Positions 1 to 10,218 of a DNA stretch of 17,046 nucleotides are shown here, one piece after another. How positions within the stretch are numbered: the stretch's first letter is position 1; each line of letters starts with the position of its first letter. Source of the stretch: CAZCFB01 sp964511535 (GTDB lineage: Bacteria > Myxococcota_A > Polyangia > GCA-2747355 > CAZCFB01); contig CAZEFW010000186.1 of the NCBI GenBank assembly GCA_964511535.1, forward strand, positions 1-17,046, in the 5' to 3' direction. A program made the position numbers and the translations under genes. The notes beneath the pieces are model-generated. The model saw only the letters and a list, made by a program, of their open reading frames with translations, did no database searches and was not told the origin of the DNA.

Positions 1-62
1 GACTTGAACCCCGGACACTACGGATATGAGCCGTATGCTCTAACCAGCTGAGCTAAGCCGCC
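1..62 (-). tRNA. tRNA-Met (CAT), 3' end cut off by the window edge
   Basis: Read on the minus strand the gene begins GGCGGCU (acceptor), then a GCUC/GAGC D-arm, an anticodon stem UACGG/CCGUA with loop CUCAUAU (anticodon CAU), and the start of a T-arm with GUUCAAGUC. The last part of the T-arm and the 3' acceptor strand lie outside the window. A CAU anticodon can be elongator Met or lysidine-modified Ile2; the missing 3' half prevents a firm choice, and Met is the default call. Confidence 0.9.
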
Positions 63-125
63 TCAATCGAAGCGGAAGAGTGAATACCAGAGCCATTTGG
101 GGGTGTCAAGCGAGGCGTTGAAGAG

Positions 126-141
126 CGCGGCGCGCGCCGCG
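126..141. repeat. 16-bp perfect GC palindrome after the lipoprotein gene
   Basis: CGCGGCGCGCGCCGCG is its own reverse complement and sits 10 bp past the stop codon of the minus-strand lipoprotein gene, before the tRNA. It could form a strong hairpin at the 3' end of that transcript, but no T-run follows on the minus strand, so it is not a canonical intrinsic terminator. Confidence 0.35.
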
Positions 142-151
142 AGGAAGGGGC

Positions 152-847
152 CTACTTGGTCTCTGCGGCAGCCGCTTCCGGCTTCTTCTCGGGGGCGGCC
201 GCGGCCTCCGGCTTGGGCGCTGCAGCTGCAGGAGTAGCCTTCGAGGCGGCGCGATCCCAAACGTCCACGCGGCCGTCGCCGTTCTTGTCGTACCCGATGC
301 GGTGCAGCGCGCCGCCCTCGTAGTACTCCCAGTAGTCGATCTTGCCGTCGTGGTTGGAGTCGCGATCCACCCGCGAGACCTTGTCATCCTCGAAGTACTT
401 CCAGATGTCGGCCTTGCCGTCGAAGTCGGTGTCCATCTCCTGGCGCACCACCTTGCCGGCCTGGCGGATGGTCACGAGATCGATCTTGCCGTCGAAGTCG
501 AGGTCCATCTCCTCCATCTTCCGGTTGCCGGTGTCGTCGTAGTAGATCCAGACGTCGCGTCGCCCGTCGAAGTTGATGTCCATCTCCTTGCACGCCAGGA
601 CGTCCACCTTGGCCCCGCTCTCGACCTTGGAGGCGTACAGCTTCCACACGTCCGCGGTCTTGTCCTGGTTGATGTCCAGGCGAACGACCCGTTTGCCCTG
701 TGCGTCGCAGCGGCCCTTCTCCTCGGCCGAGACGCTCGGCGGATCAACCGCACTCTTGGGGTCCTTGCCCTTGCCGTCGCTACCACTGCAGGCGGCCAGC
801 CCGAACGCGACCAGTACCCCCGCTTTCATCCACTCTGCCATGCGCAT
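152..847 (-). CDS. Lipoprotein with six Asp-rich calcium-loop repeats
   Basis: 231 aa. The N-terminus has a short basic/hydrophobic signal and a lipobox L-A-A-C with the lipidated cysteine at residue 20, so export and lipid anchoring are predicted. Residues 58-198 hold six repeats of the form DxNxDGxxDxW, starting near D58, D90, D115, D139, D163 and D187, mostly 24-25 residues apart, often followed by an aromatic pair (KLY, IYY, KYF, EYY). These look like EF-hand/dockerin-type calcium-binding loops. The C-terminus (about 203-231) is a low-complexity Ala/Pro/Lys/Glu tail. The start is supported by AGGAG six bases upstream of ATG 847. It is divergent from lepA. Function is unknown; a calcium-binding envelope protein is inferred from the loops only. 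Confidence 0.85.
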   Translation of the reverse strand: MRMAEWMKAGVLVAFGLAACSGSDGKGKDPKSAVDPPSVSAEEKGRCDAQGKRVVRLDINQDKTADVWKLYASKVESGAKVDVLACKEMDINFDGRRDVWIYYDDTGNRKMEEMDLDFDGKIDLVTIRQAGKVVRQEMDTDFDGKADIWKYFEDDKVSRVDRDSNHDGKIDYWEYYEGGALHRIGYDKNGDGRVDVWDRAASKATPAAAAPKPEAAAAPEKKPEAAAAETK

Positions 848-991
848 CGTGATCTCCTGCTATTACCCGGAATCCTAGACCACTGAAACCTACTTCATCA
901 GGTATCGCAAGGCAACATCCTTGAATGTCCCGGGCTCACCTTGAAGGAGTGGTGCTCCTGTGGTACCAGCCCTACTACGAAGACGCGCCCC

Positions 992-2791
<1,800 letters not shown>

Positions 2792-2799
2792 CCCGACCC

Positions 2800-3783
2800 A
2801 TGCCTTACGAACGCCCCCCCAGCGGAGGCTACGCCCGCTGGCGCTGGAACCGCCGCGTCCTGTACGAGGCGAGGCACCTGCACAAGGAGGCCAGGCGGAT
2901 CCGGCGCAAGTACGGATCGACCATCAAGAACGATCTGCTGACCGAGCTGAAGGAGAAGACCAACAACCTTCACGAGGCGATCAAGGCCGAGGACCACGAG
3001 CAGGTCCTGCGCCGGGCAGACAAGCTGGAGCGCCTGCTCGATCGCCGCCTGGCCTACGCCCGCAAGTCCGCCCTGCGCGAGTACACCGAGAGCATCGGCG
3101 TGGCGGTGTTCATCGCGCTGCTGCTGCGCGCGTTCGTGGTGGAGGCGTTCAAGATCCCCAGCGGATCCATGATTCCCACCCTGGAGGTGGGCGACCATAT
3201 CTTCGTCAACAAGTTCATCTATGGCCTCAGGATTCCCCTGACCAACCTCAAGCCTGTCACCTTCGGCGCCCCCGGCCGCGGCGAGGTGGTCGTCTTCGTC
3301 TACCCCAAGGACGAGACCAAGGACTTCATCAAGCGGGTCATCGCCGTTGGCGGCGACACCATCGCCATCCGCTCCAACGCCATCATCCTCAACGGCAAGG
3401 AGATCAAGCGCCGAAGGCTGCCCGGGCCGTGCATCTACTCCGACGAGGAGGAGGGCAGCGATCGCTACGAGCCGCGCCAGTGCATCGCCTGGGAGGAGGA
3501 GCTCGACGGTGTTCGGTACCGCGTGTTCCAGGATCCTCGCTCGCCCCCGTACCCCATGGCCACCATGCGCATCCCCGAGGGGCAGCTGTTCGTCATGGGG
3601 GACAACCGGGACAACAGCGCCGACAGCCGCTCCTGGGGCACGGTCCCCGAGAGCCATGTCAAGGGCAAGTCCATGATCATCTGGTGGTCCAGCGGCGACC
3701 CGGACGGGATCCGTTGGCGGCGCTTCTTCAACTCGGTGCACGACGCGCCCACCGGCGCGCTGCCCGGGGCCTTGCCGCGGTAG
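2800..3783 (+). CDS. lepB: Signal peptidase I
   Basis: 327 aa. Membrane serine/lysine protease that removes signal peptides from exported proteins. The first 90 residues are a charged, probably helical cytoplasmic extension rich in Arg/Lys/Glu. A single transmembrane segment follows at about 98-116. Box B IPSGSMIPTL gives the catalytic Ser123. Box D FIKRVIAVGGD gives the general-base Lys178. Box E MGDNRDNSADSRSWG lies at 266-280. All catalytic elements are intact. The long basic N-terminal extension differs from the two-TM E. coli enzyme but single-TM forms are common. It is co-transcribed with lepA (8-bp gap). The 82 bp after its stop hold the heptad repeats and separate it from a convergent gene. 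Confidence 0.96.
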   Translation: MPYERPPSGGYARWRWNRRVLYEARHLHKEARRIRRKYGSTIKNDLLTELKEKTNNLHEAIKAEDHEQVLRRADKLERLLDRRLAYARKSALREYTESIGVAVFIALLLRAFVVEAFKIPSGSMIPTLEVGDHIFVNKFIYGLRIPLTNLKPVTFGAPGRGEVVVFVYPKDETKDFIKRVIAVGGDTIAIRSNAIILNGKEIKRRRLPGPCIYSDEEEGSDRYEPRQCIAWEEELDGVRYRVFQDPRSPPYPMATMRIPEGQLFVMGDNRDNSADSRSWGTVPESHVKGKSMIIWWSSGDPDGIRWRRFFNSVHDAPTGALPGALPR

Positions 3784-3785
3784 AA

Positions 3786-3827
3786 AAGAACGAAGAACGA
3801 AGAACTAAGAACAAAGAACGAAGAACT
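3786..3827. repeat. Six tandem heptads AAGAACN
   Basis: AAGAAC begins at 3786, 3793, 3800, 3807, 3814 and 3821, each followed by one variable base (G, G, T, A, G, T). The array lies between the convergent ends of lepB and the helical-repeat gene, starting three bases after the lepB stop. It resembles the short tandem heptanucleotide repeats known from several bacterial groups. No function is evident. Confidence 0.85.
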
Positions 3828-3865
3828 TCCGCCAGGCCTCATCCCGCGCAGCGCGCTTCCCCCAC

Positions 3866-4723
3866 CTAACGCAGCGAGAACGGCCCCAGGGGCTCCTGGT
3901 TAAGCTGGATGTACAGGTCGGGCGGCAGGAAGTCGAGGCCGCTTGACTTGCGCTGCTCGGCGAAGCGTTCTGCCTCGGTCTTGAGGGAGTTGGCCAGGCT
4001 TTCTGCCTTGAGCGACTTGAGGCGCATCATGATCTGGAATTTCATCCGCTCGTCCTGAGTCGCCAGGTACACCTCCTGCAGGTGCTTGATGGCGAGCTCC
4101 CGCTGGCCCTCCTCCTGCAGCACCTGCGCCGCCAGGCTGGCCAGCCAGGGCAGCTTCGAGCCGAGCAGGGCCGCCCGCCGCATCCAGGTGGCGCCGGTGA
4201 GCTTGTTTCGCCGCTTCTCCGCCGCGTCCTTTCCGTCCAGCTCGAACAGGTAATACGAGCCGAGGCTCTTGGCGAACCGCCAGTCCTGCGGGAACGCCTC
4301 GGTGGCTCGCTTGAGCAGCCTGATGGCGGCCATCACCTCCTCGTCGGTATGGTCCGAATCATTGCTGCTGAGCATCATGGCCGGCCCGAACTCGTAGACC
4401 GTGGGGAACCGGTAGTTGAAGGCGACGATGGTGTTCAGGTACCGCTCGATATGGACCAGCTCCTTGTGGTCGTACAGCTGATCGGTGAAGTAGTTGATGG
4501 CCCTGATCCAGACCAGGTCCGCGGCCAGCTCGTTGTAGCCGAAGGCCATGGCGCTGATGAACTCGGCCGGCGGCAGGTTGTAGGACTCCATGGCGCCAGC
4601 GTCTCGGCCTGCCACGCTCCTGTTCTGCAGCTCGAAGCCGAGCAGCCCGGTCACCGGCAGCAGGGTCACGACGATGCAGACCACCAGCGCGACCTTGATC
4701 CCCTTGCTGAGCTGAAGCGTCAT
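3866..4723 (-). CDS. Membrane-anchored helical (TPR-like) repeat protein
   Basis: 285 aa from ATG 4723. One transmembrane segment lies near the N-terminus (about residues 9-30), with the rest predicted outside the cytoplasm. The segment around residues 50-70 contains FGYNELAADLVWIRAINYF, similar to a phrase I associate with a family of deltaproteobacterial TPR proteins. Later helices (AIRLLKRATEAFPQDWRF, WMRRAALLG, ELAIKHLQEVYLAT) look like degenerate TPR pairs. Exact family and function are not recognised. It follows pilin 1 on the same strand with a 136-bp gap, so a role in pilus assembly is possible. A longer GTG start at 4768 exists, but an extended -10 box six bases before ATG 4723 favours the shorter form. 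Confidence 0.75.
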   Translation of the reverse strand: MTLQLSKGIKVALVVCIVVTLLPVTGLLGFELQNRSVAGRDAGAMESYNLPPAEFISAMAFGYNELAADLVWIRAINYFTDQLYDHKELVHIERYLNTIVAFNYRFPTVYEFGPAMMLSSNDSDHTDEEVMAAIRLLKRATEAFPQDWRFAKSLGSYYLFELDGKDAAEKRRNKLTGATWMRRAALLGSKLPWLASLAAQVLQEEGQRELAIKHLQEVYLATQDERMKFQIMMRLKSLKAESLANSLKTEAERFAEQRKSSGLDFLPPDLYIQLNQEPLGPFSLR

Positions 4724-4729
4724 GGGCGG

Positions 4730-4738
4730 ATTATGCCA
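4730..4738 (-). promoter_or_regulatory. Candidate extended -10 promoter of the helical-repeat gene
   Basis: On the minus strand TGGCATAAT (TGn plus a 5/6 -10 hexamer) ends six bases before ATG 4723. Transcription would start at or within a base or two of the start codon, giving a leaderless mRNA. No -35 box at 16-18 bp spacing was found, as expected for an extended -10 type. Confidence 0.4.
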
Positions 4739-4859
4739 AAAGGGCAGGGGCCTGGCCATCAAGGACACGGAGGTGTCGCCTTGTGGGGCGTCGGTTCAGG
4801 TTATTGGGGGGGTGTTGAAGAGGGAGTGGGGAGGGTAGCTAGCAGCGTCGAGACTACGA

Positions 4860-5375
4860 CTACTCGATCTCGTTGGTGATGATCGGACCGACGGTGACAA
4901 CCGCGCCCTCGGAGTCCACGGAGCCGCGGATCTCGAAGGTCGAGTAGGTCGTGTCGCAGTCCAGGTCGCCAATCGCGACGGCGGTGTACTTCGCCGAGTT
5001 GGTGGCGCCACCACTGTTGAAGTCATAGTTGTAGTAGTGCGGCTCGGTGAGGCCGAACTTCAGGCTGTCCCAGCCATTGTCGTCCCACTGGGAGGAGGCG
5101 TTGAGGCACTTGTCGCAGCAGGGGGTGCCCGGCACGGAGGTCACGCTGTTGGGGAACTGCTTCGCGACAAGCGTGCCGCCCGAGGACCAGTGGTCAACAA
5201 CATAGTACTCGCGAGCGCCGACCTTGATCTTGTCCAGGGCCTCCGCGGCCTCGACGGTCTTCGACTTGCGGATGTACTTGATGAACGCCGGGATGGCCAC
5301 TGCGGCCAGGATGCCGATAATGGCAACAACGATCATCAGCTCGATAAGGGTAAAACCGCCAGTCTTCTTCTTCAT
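4860..5375 (-). CDS. Type IV pilin-like protein 1 (PilA-like)
   Basis: 171 aa. Class III signal peptide MKKKTGG cut before Phe8, followed by the classic FTLIELMIVVAIIGILAAVA helix with Glu5 of the mature protein, needed for assembly and N-methylation. The mature subunit is about 164 aa. The globular part has four cysteines, C86, C87, C90 (CCxxC) and C140, so disulfides are likely. The C-terminus GDLDCD...Y...E.R...PIITNE resembles the end of pilin 2, showing that the two are paralogues. A strong AGGAGG lies upstream of ATG 5375. A sigma-54 promoter lies 116 bp upstream of the start and a shared enhancer element further up. Its short leader and better ribosome site suggest it is the main pilin; this is inference. 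Confidence 0.93.
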   Translation of the reverse strand: MKKKTGGFTLIELMIVVAIIGILAAVAIPAFIKYIRKSKTVEAAEALDKIKVGAREYYVVDHWSSGGTLVAKQFPNSVTSVPGTPCCDKCLNASSQWDDNGWDSLKFGLTEPHYYNYDFNSGGATNSAKYTAVAIGDLDCDTTYSTFEIRGSVDSEGAVVTVGPIITNEIE

Positions 5376-5490
5376 TTGATCCTTCCTCCTGTGTTGGTCT
5401 TGGCTTTCGCCACCGATGAGTTTGACCCCGCGATAGTACGTGGCCTGACTCGTTCTTCAAATTTTTCGTTCGTTACGAATCAGACCTTTA

Positions 5491-5507
5491 TGCAATGACC
5501 TTGCCAA
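5491..5507 (-). promoter_or_regulatory. Sigma-54 (-24/-12) promoter of pilin 1
   Basis: Minus strand TTGGCAAGGTCATTGCA has the -24 GG (5504-5505) and -12 GC (5492-5493) separated by exactly 10 bases, close to the TGGCAC-N5-TTGCA consensus. Transcription should start near 5480, giving a leader of about 105 nt before pilin 1. Sigma-54 control fits the PilR-like activator encoded nearby. Confidence 0.85.
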
Positions 5508-5579
5508 CGATGAAACAGGCAAAAATAGGCCTCAAATCATTCAAATCGTGCATATTGAGCTGCGCTTCGGGTAAATTCC

Positions 5580-5597
5580 TTCACCCGGATGGGTGAA
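5580..5597. repeat. Small hairpin between pilin genes
   Basis: TTCACCC-GGAT-GGGTGAA, a perfect 7-bp stem with a 4-base loop, lies about 100 bp downstream of the pilin 2 stop codon and between the pilin 1 enhancer-like element and promoter. It may end the pilin 2 transcript, but there is no clear T-run after it on the minus strand. Confidence 0.35.
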
Positions 5598-5611
5598 TGA
5601 GAAAGTCAAGC

Positions 5612-5632
5612 GACAAAAATTGTCACTCGGTC
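5612..5632 (-). promoter_or_regulatory. Candidate PilR enhancer site upstream of pilin 1
   Basis: The plus strand reads CAAAAATTGTCACTCGGTC at 5614-5632, matching 18 of 19 bases at 6402-6420 upstream of pilin 2. It includes the inverted repeat GACAA-AAA-TTGTC (5612-5624). Its near edge lies 109 bp from the -24 GG of the pilin 1 promoter. TGTC cores fit what is known of PilR binding sites in Pseudomonas and Geobacter. The rest of the 322-bp gap between pilin 1 and pilin 2 is AT-richer non-coding DNA. Confidence 0.65.
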
Positions 5633-5697
5633 CAGGCCAAAAAAAAATTGAGGGGCGATTCGGGGAAGATCAGCGCTGCAGGGGGGAATTCGAGGAG

Positions 5698-6264
5698 CTA
5701 TTTGCCCTCGTTGACGATGATGGGCTGGGTCCGCGCGCTGCTGGTGCGAAGTTCCGTATATGGAGAGTCATCGCCATCCAGGTCCCCTTCTGCGAGGACG
5801 TAGTACCAGGGATGCGGTGAACCAGGAGCTGCGGGCTGGGCGGCAATCCCCATCTGACCTGCGAAGGAGTCGAGCGCGTGGGATTGGCTCGGATCGCTGG
5901 CAACGACGGTCCACTGAAAGTACGTGTACCCCCCCTCGGGACGGGCGCCGAGATCCAACCAGGAGGATCCACTTGACGGGTCCCACTTCTTGCCCGAAGG
6001 CTCACTGCCGCTGATCAGGGTGGGGTGTTTGCCGGACTGTGAGGCGTTGCAATAGTGGCCATGCTGCTGAAAGTACGACTCCTGTCGCGCCTGAATAAGC
6101 TGAATAAAAGCCTTGGCTTCCACTATTCTGGCGCTCTTGATGTGTTTGACGTAAGCGGCTACTGCGACGCCTGCGAGGATGGCAACGATGGCCACGGCAA
6201 TCATCAACTCGATGAGTGTAAAACCGGCCTGACGGTCTGGAGTGATTCTCTTGGTTCGGTTCAT
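5698..6264 (-). CDS. Type IV pilin-like protein 2
   Basis: 188 aa from ATG 6264. A 14-residue basic leader MNRTKRITPDRQAG is cut before Phe15, followed by FTLIELMIAVAIVAILAGVA with the conserved Glu19 (mature Glu5). The mature subunit is about 174 aa, with one cysteine (C72). The C-terminal EGDLDGDD..Y.ELR...PIIVNE parallels pilin 1. The reading frame stays open upstream to 6438, but that extension crosses the promoter and enhancer and would bury the leader, so 6264 is chosen. AGGA lies ten bases upstream of the ATG, but it would fall before the transcription start of the sigma-54 promoter. It may be a second major pilin or a minor pilin. Confidence 0.9.
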   Translation of the reverse strand: MNRTKRITPDRQAGFTLIELMIAVAIVAILAGVAVAAYVKHIKSARIVEAKAFIQLIQARQESYFQQHGHYCNASQSGKHPTLISGSEPSGKKWDPSSGSSWLDLGARPEGGYTYFQWTVVASDPSQSHALDSFAGQMGIAAQPAAPGSPHPWYYVLAEGDLDGDDSPYTELRTSSARTQPIIVNEGK

Positions 6265-6279
6265 GAAACGCTGTCCTGA

Positions 6280-6296
6280 TGCAAATGGGTTGCCAA
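6280..6296 (-). promoter_or_regulatory. Sigma-54 (-24/-12) promoter of pilin 2
   Basis: Minus strand TTGGCAACCCATTTGCA has GG (6293-6294) and GC (6281-6282) with exactly 10 bases between, and is near identical in both half-sites to the pilin 1 promoter. The predicted start, about 12 bases past the GC, is near 6269, only about five bases before ATG 6264, so the transcript would be almost leaderless. Confidence 0.8.
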
Positions 6297-6401
6297 CCCC
6301 ACGGTTGTTCCAGTTCAACTTCCCTCCCGTAGTCCGTACTCCGGAGTGTGAGAAGCGCTGTACTTTTTCAATTGTATCAGCCGAGGCAGAGCGCGGAGTG
6401 T

Positions 6402-6426
6402 CAAAAATTGTCACCCGGTCTGACAA
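6402..6426 (-). promoter_or_regulatory. Candidate PilR enhancer site upstream of pilin 2
   Basis: Plus strand CAAAAATTGTCACCCGGTC (6402-6420) is the partner of the pilin 1 element. It overlaps the perfect inverted repeat TTGTCA-N7-TGACAA (6408-6426). Its near edge is 108 bp from the -24 GG of the pilin 2 promoter, against 109 bp at pilin 1. Confidence 0.65.
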
Positions 6427-6546
6427 TATTGGGCACAAATTGGCGGAATTTTCCGTCCGACCCGAGATGGCGGGGCAGGAGAAATCGCCCGGGCAAGGTG
6501 GATCCAGGGCCTGTTTGGGCCGGCCCAGAGCTTCAATGTACTGAAA

Positions 6547-7926
<1,380 letters not shown>

Positions 7927-7933
7927 CCCCGGT

Positions 7934-7961
7934 ATTGTCCGGACAGGCGGGCAGAAGTCAA
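7934..7961 (-). promoter_or_regulatory. Candidate sigma-70 promoter of pilR with overlapping palindrome
   Basis: Minus strand TTGACT, 16 bases, GACAAT (4/6 -10), then seven bases to ATG 7926, so the mRNA would be leaderless or nearly so. The -10 overlaps the perfect palindrome TGTCCGGACA (7936-7945), whose TGTC/GACA halves recall the pilin enhancer cores; autoregulation is a possibility. Confidence 0.4.
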
Positions 7962-8013
7962 CAACCGTGGTTTCCCTTGGACTTGATTCCTGGCCGTTGC
8001 TAGCCTGGCGCCC

Positions 8014-10218
8014 ATGTCCCAACCGGTGAACCCAGCGCCCCGCCCGGGGTGGCCCGCCGTGGCGCTGCTCCTGGTGGCGGTGGCCCACGCGCCGGCCCTG
8101 GACGGAGCCTTCATCTGGGATGACGAGCAGCTGATCCGAGATAACGAGTACATCAAGGATCTTGGTAACGTGGGCCGAGCGTTTACCCATGACTTCTGGG
8201 ACGTCGCGGCCGAGGCGGGCGGGGGCGCGGGGCGCCAGGCCAACACCTACTACCGCCCCCTGGTCACCCTGTCGTATATGGTGGACCACGCCCTGTGGGG
8301 GGGCGAGGTGCGCGGGTACCACCTGACGAACCTGGCGCTGCACCTGGCGGTGGTGCTGCTGGTCTATACCTTCTGCACGCGCGTGGTGGTGGCGCCGCCC
8401 TGGTGGGCCATGGCGGTGGCCACGCTCTTTGGGCTCCACCCGAGCCGGGGGGAATCGGTGGCCTGGATCAGCGGCCGCACCGACGTGCTGATGGCGCTCT
8501 TCGCCCTGGGCGCCTTGCTGCTGCTGGCCCGCGGGCTGGAGCGACCCGGCCGGCGCGCGCTGTACCTGACCGCCGGCTGGCTCTGCCTGGCGCTGGCCAT
8601 GCTGTGCAAGGAGAGCGCCATCGGGCTGGTCGTGGTGGTGCCGGCGCTGGACATGCTCATCCTGAGCCGGGACGAGCGCGGGCGGCTGATGCGAAATGTC
8701 CGCACAGTGCACCTGCCCCTGCTGGGCGCCGCCGCCCTGTATCTGCTGCTGCGGTTCGTCCTGGTCGAGCGCGCCGGCGCGGAGGCGGGCGGAGGGCTGG
8801 ACCCGGGGCGCTACCTGCTGGACATCGTGCTCACCGCTGGCCACTACGCCGCGGCCGTGGTCAACCCGTACCAGCCGAGCATGCAGCTCGGCGCTCACGC
8901 GGCGCTGCTGTCCACCGACTGGACCACCTTCGCGCTGGGGGCGGCGGGGCTGGTGCTCTACCCGGCGGCGCTCTGGCTGGCCTGGCGGGCCCGGGAGCGA
9001 GCGGCCCTGCCTTGCCTCGGCCTCGTGGTCTTCGCCGCCTTCCTGGCGCCGGTGTTGAACATCCTGCCGCTGAACCTGCAGGTGCTGGCAGCCGAGCGGA
9101 ACCTCTACCTGCCCATGCTCGGCGTGGCCCTGCTGCTGGCCGCGCCCCTGGTGCTGCAGGACGCGGCGACCCGCGGCCGCCGCCTCGTGGCGCTTGCCCT
9201 GACGCTGCTCGGCCTGAGCTGGGGCGGCGCGCTGTTCCTGCGCAGCCTCGACTTCACCGACCCCCTTCGCTTCTGGACCGTGGAGCTGGAGCGGAGCCCG
9301 GACAACCCGGTGGTCCAGCGCAAGCTGGCCCACGCGCTGGACGAGCGGGGCAAGGGCAAGGCGGCCACGGCGCTGAGGGTGTCGGCCTGGCGCAACCTCG
9401 ACCGGCTGGGGGTGCATGGCGCGCCCAGGGTGCCGCTGTTCGTCCGGCTGCTGGAGCGCACCTATATTCAGCTGGGGCCCCACGCCGCGGCGCAGAAAAC
9501 GGCGCTCGCGAAGCTGGTGTCGCAGCTGCGCGCCGGCGAGGGCGAGGTTCGGCTGGTGGTGGGGAGGCGAGCGCTCGTCATCAACGCCAGCGATGCGGCG
9601 GTGAAGGCCGCGCTGGTCCCCTTCGAGGGGGCGCTGTTGACCCTCGAGGGCACCATCCTCAGTCACCTCGGCGGTGCGGCCGACGAGGACATCAGGCTGC
9701 TCCACCGGGCCGTGAAGTTGGACCCCGACCGCATCCCGGTGCGCATGAACTTCGCCATGGCGCTGCTGCGGGCGCTGGATCCCGCGGGGGCGAAGGCGCA
9801 GGCTGCGGCCATCGTGCGGCTGGCCGGGGAGCAGGGCAGGCCGCCCCCCGGGAACCTGCGCGCCACCGTGCAGCGCGGCGCGGCGCTCATCGGCGAGCTG
9901 TGGCGCATGGGCTTCCGGGGCGAGGCGCGGGCCAGCAGGGCCGCGCTGTGGAAGCTGGCGGAGCTGCACCACCTCACCGGGTCGGCCATCCTCGTCCGGC
10001 AGGTGCTCAGGCTGCTGGTCCAGCGCTTCCCCGAGGACCGCCGCGCCTGGGCCGCCCTTGCGCGGGATCTGGCCGCGTCGGGCGAGGGGGCCGAGGCGCT
10101 GCGGGTATTGGCCAGGGCGAGGGCGCGCTTTGGCGATGAGCCGGGGCTGCTCGGGCTGGAGCGGAAGATCCGGTCGGCCGGCGCGTCCAGGCCGCCAACC
10201 GGGCGCGCTACTCCTTGA
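8014..10218 (+). CDS. TMTC-like (DUF1736/GT-C) polytopic membrane glycosyltransferase with helical C-terminus
   Basis: 734 aa. The first half is strongly hydrophobic with many transmembrane helices. It carries the signature set of the TMTC/DUF1736 proteins: luminal-type acidic loop FIWDDEQLI (D36, D37), YYRPL (79-83), HLTNLALH (103-110), LHPSRGESVAWISGRTD (141-157) and CKESAI (198-203). The C-terminal third (about 410-734) is soluble and Ala/Leu/Arg-rich, with TPR-like helical pairs. In animals TMTC1-4 are O-mannosyltransferases; bacterial members are largely uncharacterised. Lipid-linked sugar donor use is expected from the fold, not shown. Divergent from pilR (87-bp gap), it could act on pilins or another surface protein. 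Its last 11 bases overlap the end of the convergent methyltransferase gene. No clear ribosome site. Confidence 0.85.
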   Translation: MSQPVNPAPRPGWPAVALLLVAVAHAPALDGAFIWDDEQLIRDNEYIKDLGNVGRAFTHDFWDVAAEAGGGAGRQANTYYRPLVTLSYMVDHALWGGEVRGYHLTNLALHLAVVLLVYTFCTRVVVAPPWWAMAVATLFGLHPSRGESVAWISGRTDVLMALFALGALLLLARGLERPGRRALYLTAGWLCLALAMLCKESAIGLVVVVPALDMLILSRDERGRLMRNVRTVHLPLLGAAALYLLLRFVLVERAGAEAGGGLDPGRYLLDIVLTAGHYAAAVVNPYQPSMQLGAHAALLSTDWTTFALGAAGLVLYPAALWLAWRARERAALPCLGLVVFAAFLAPVLNILPLNLQVLAAERNLYLPMLGVALLLAAPLVLQDAATRGRRLVALALTLLGLSWGGALFLRSLDFTDPLRFWTVELERSPDNPVVQRKLAHALDERGKGKAATALRVSAWRNLDRLGVHGAPRVPLFVRLLERTYIQLGPHAAAQKTALAKLVSQLRAGEGEVRLVVGRRALVINASDAAVKAALVPFEGALLTLEGTILSHLGGAADEDIRLLHRAVKLDPDRIPVRMNFAMALLRALDPAGAKAQAAAIVRLAGEQGRPPPGNLRATVQRGAALIGELWRMGFRGEARASRAALWKLAELHHLTGSAILVRQVLRLLVQRFPEDRRAWAALARDLAASGEGAEALRVLARARARFGDEPGLLGLERKIRSAGASRPPTGRATP

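Noticed and set aside
941..991. TTG start adding 17 residues to LepA
   Set aside because: LepA proteins start near MPSNEIVRNFSIIAHIDHGKST-like sequence, and 599 aa from ATG 992 is the family length.
5641..5697. Intrinsic terminator of pilin 2 at the A/T run near 5638-5647
   Set aside because: There is a T-run on the minus strand, but no convincing GC hairpin immediately before it.
6265..6438. 58-residue N-terminal extension of pilin 2
   Set aside because: It would cross the sigma-54 promoter and enhancer and place the prepilin cleavage motif far inside the protein.
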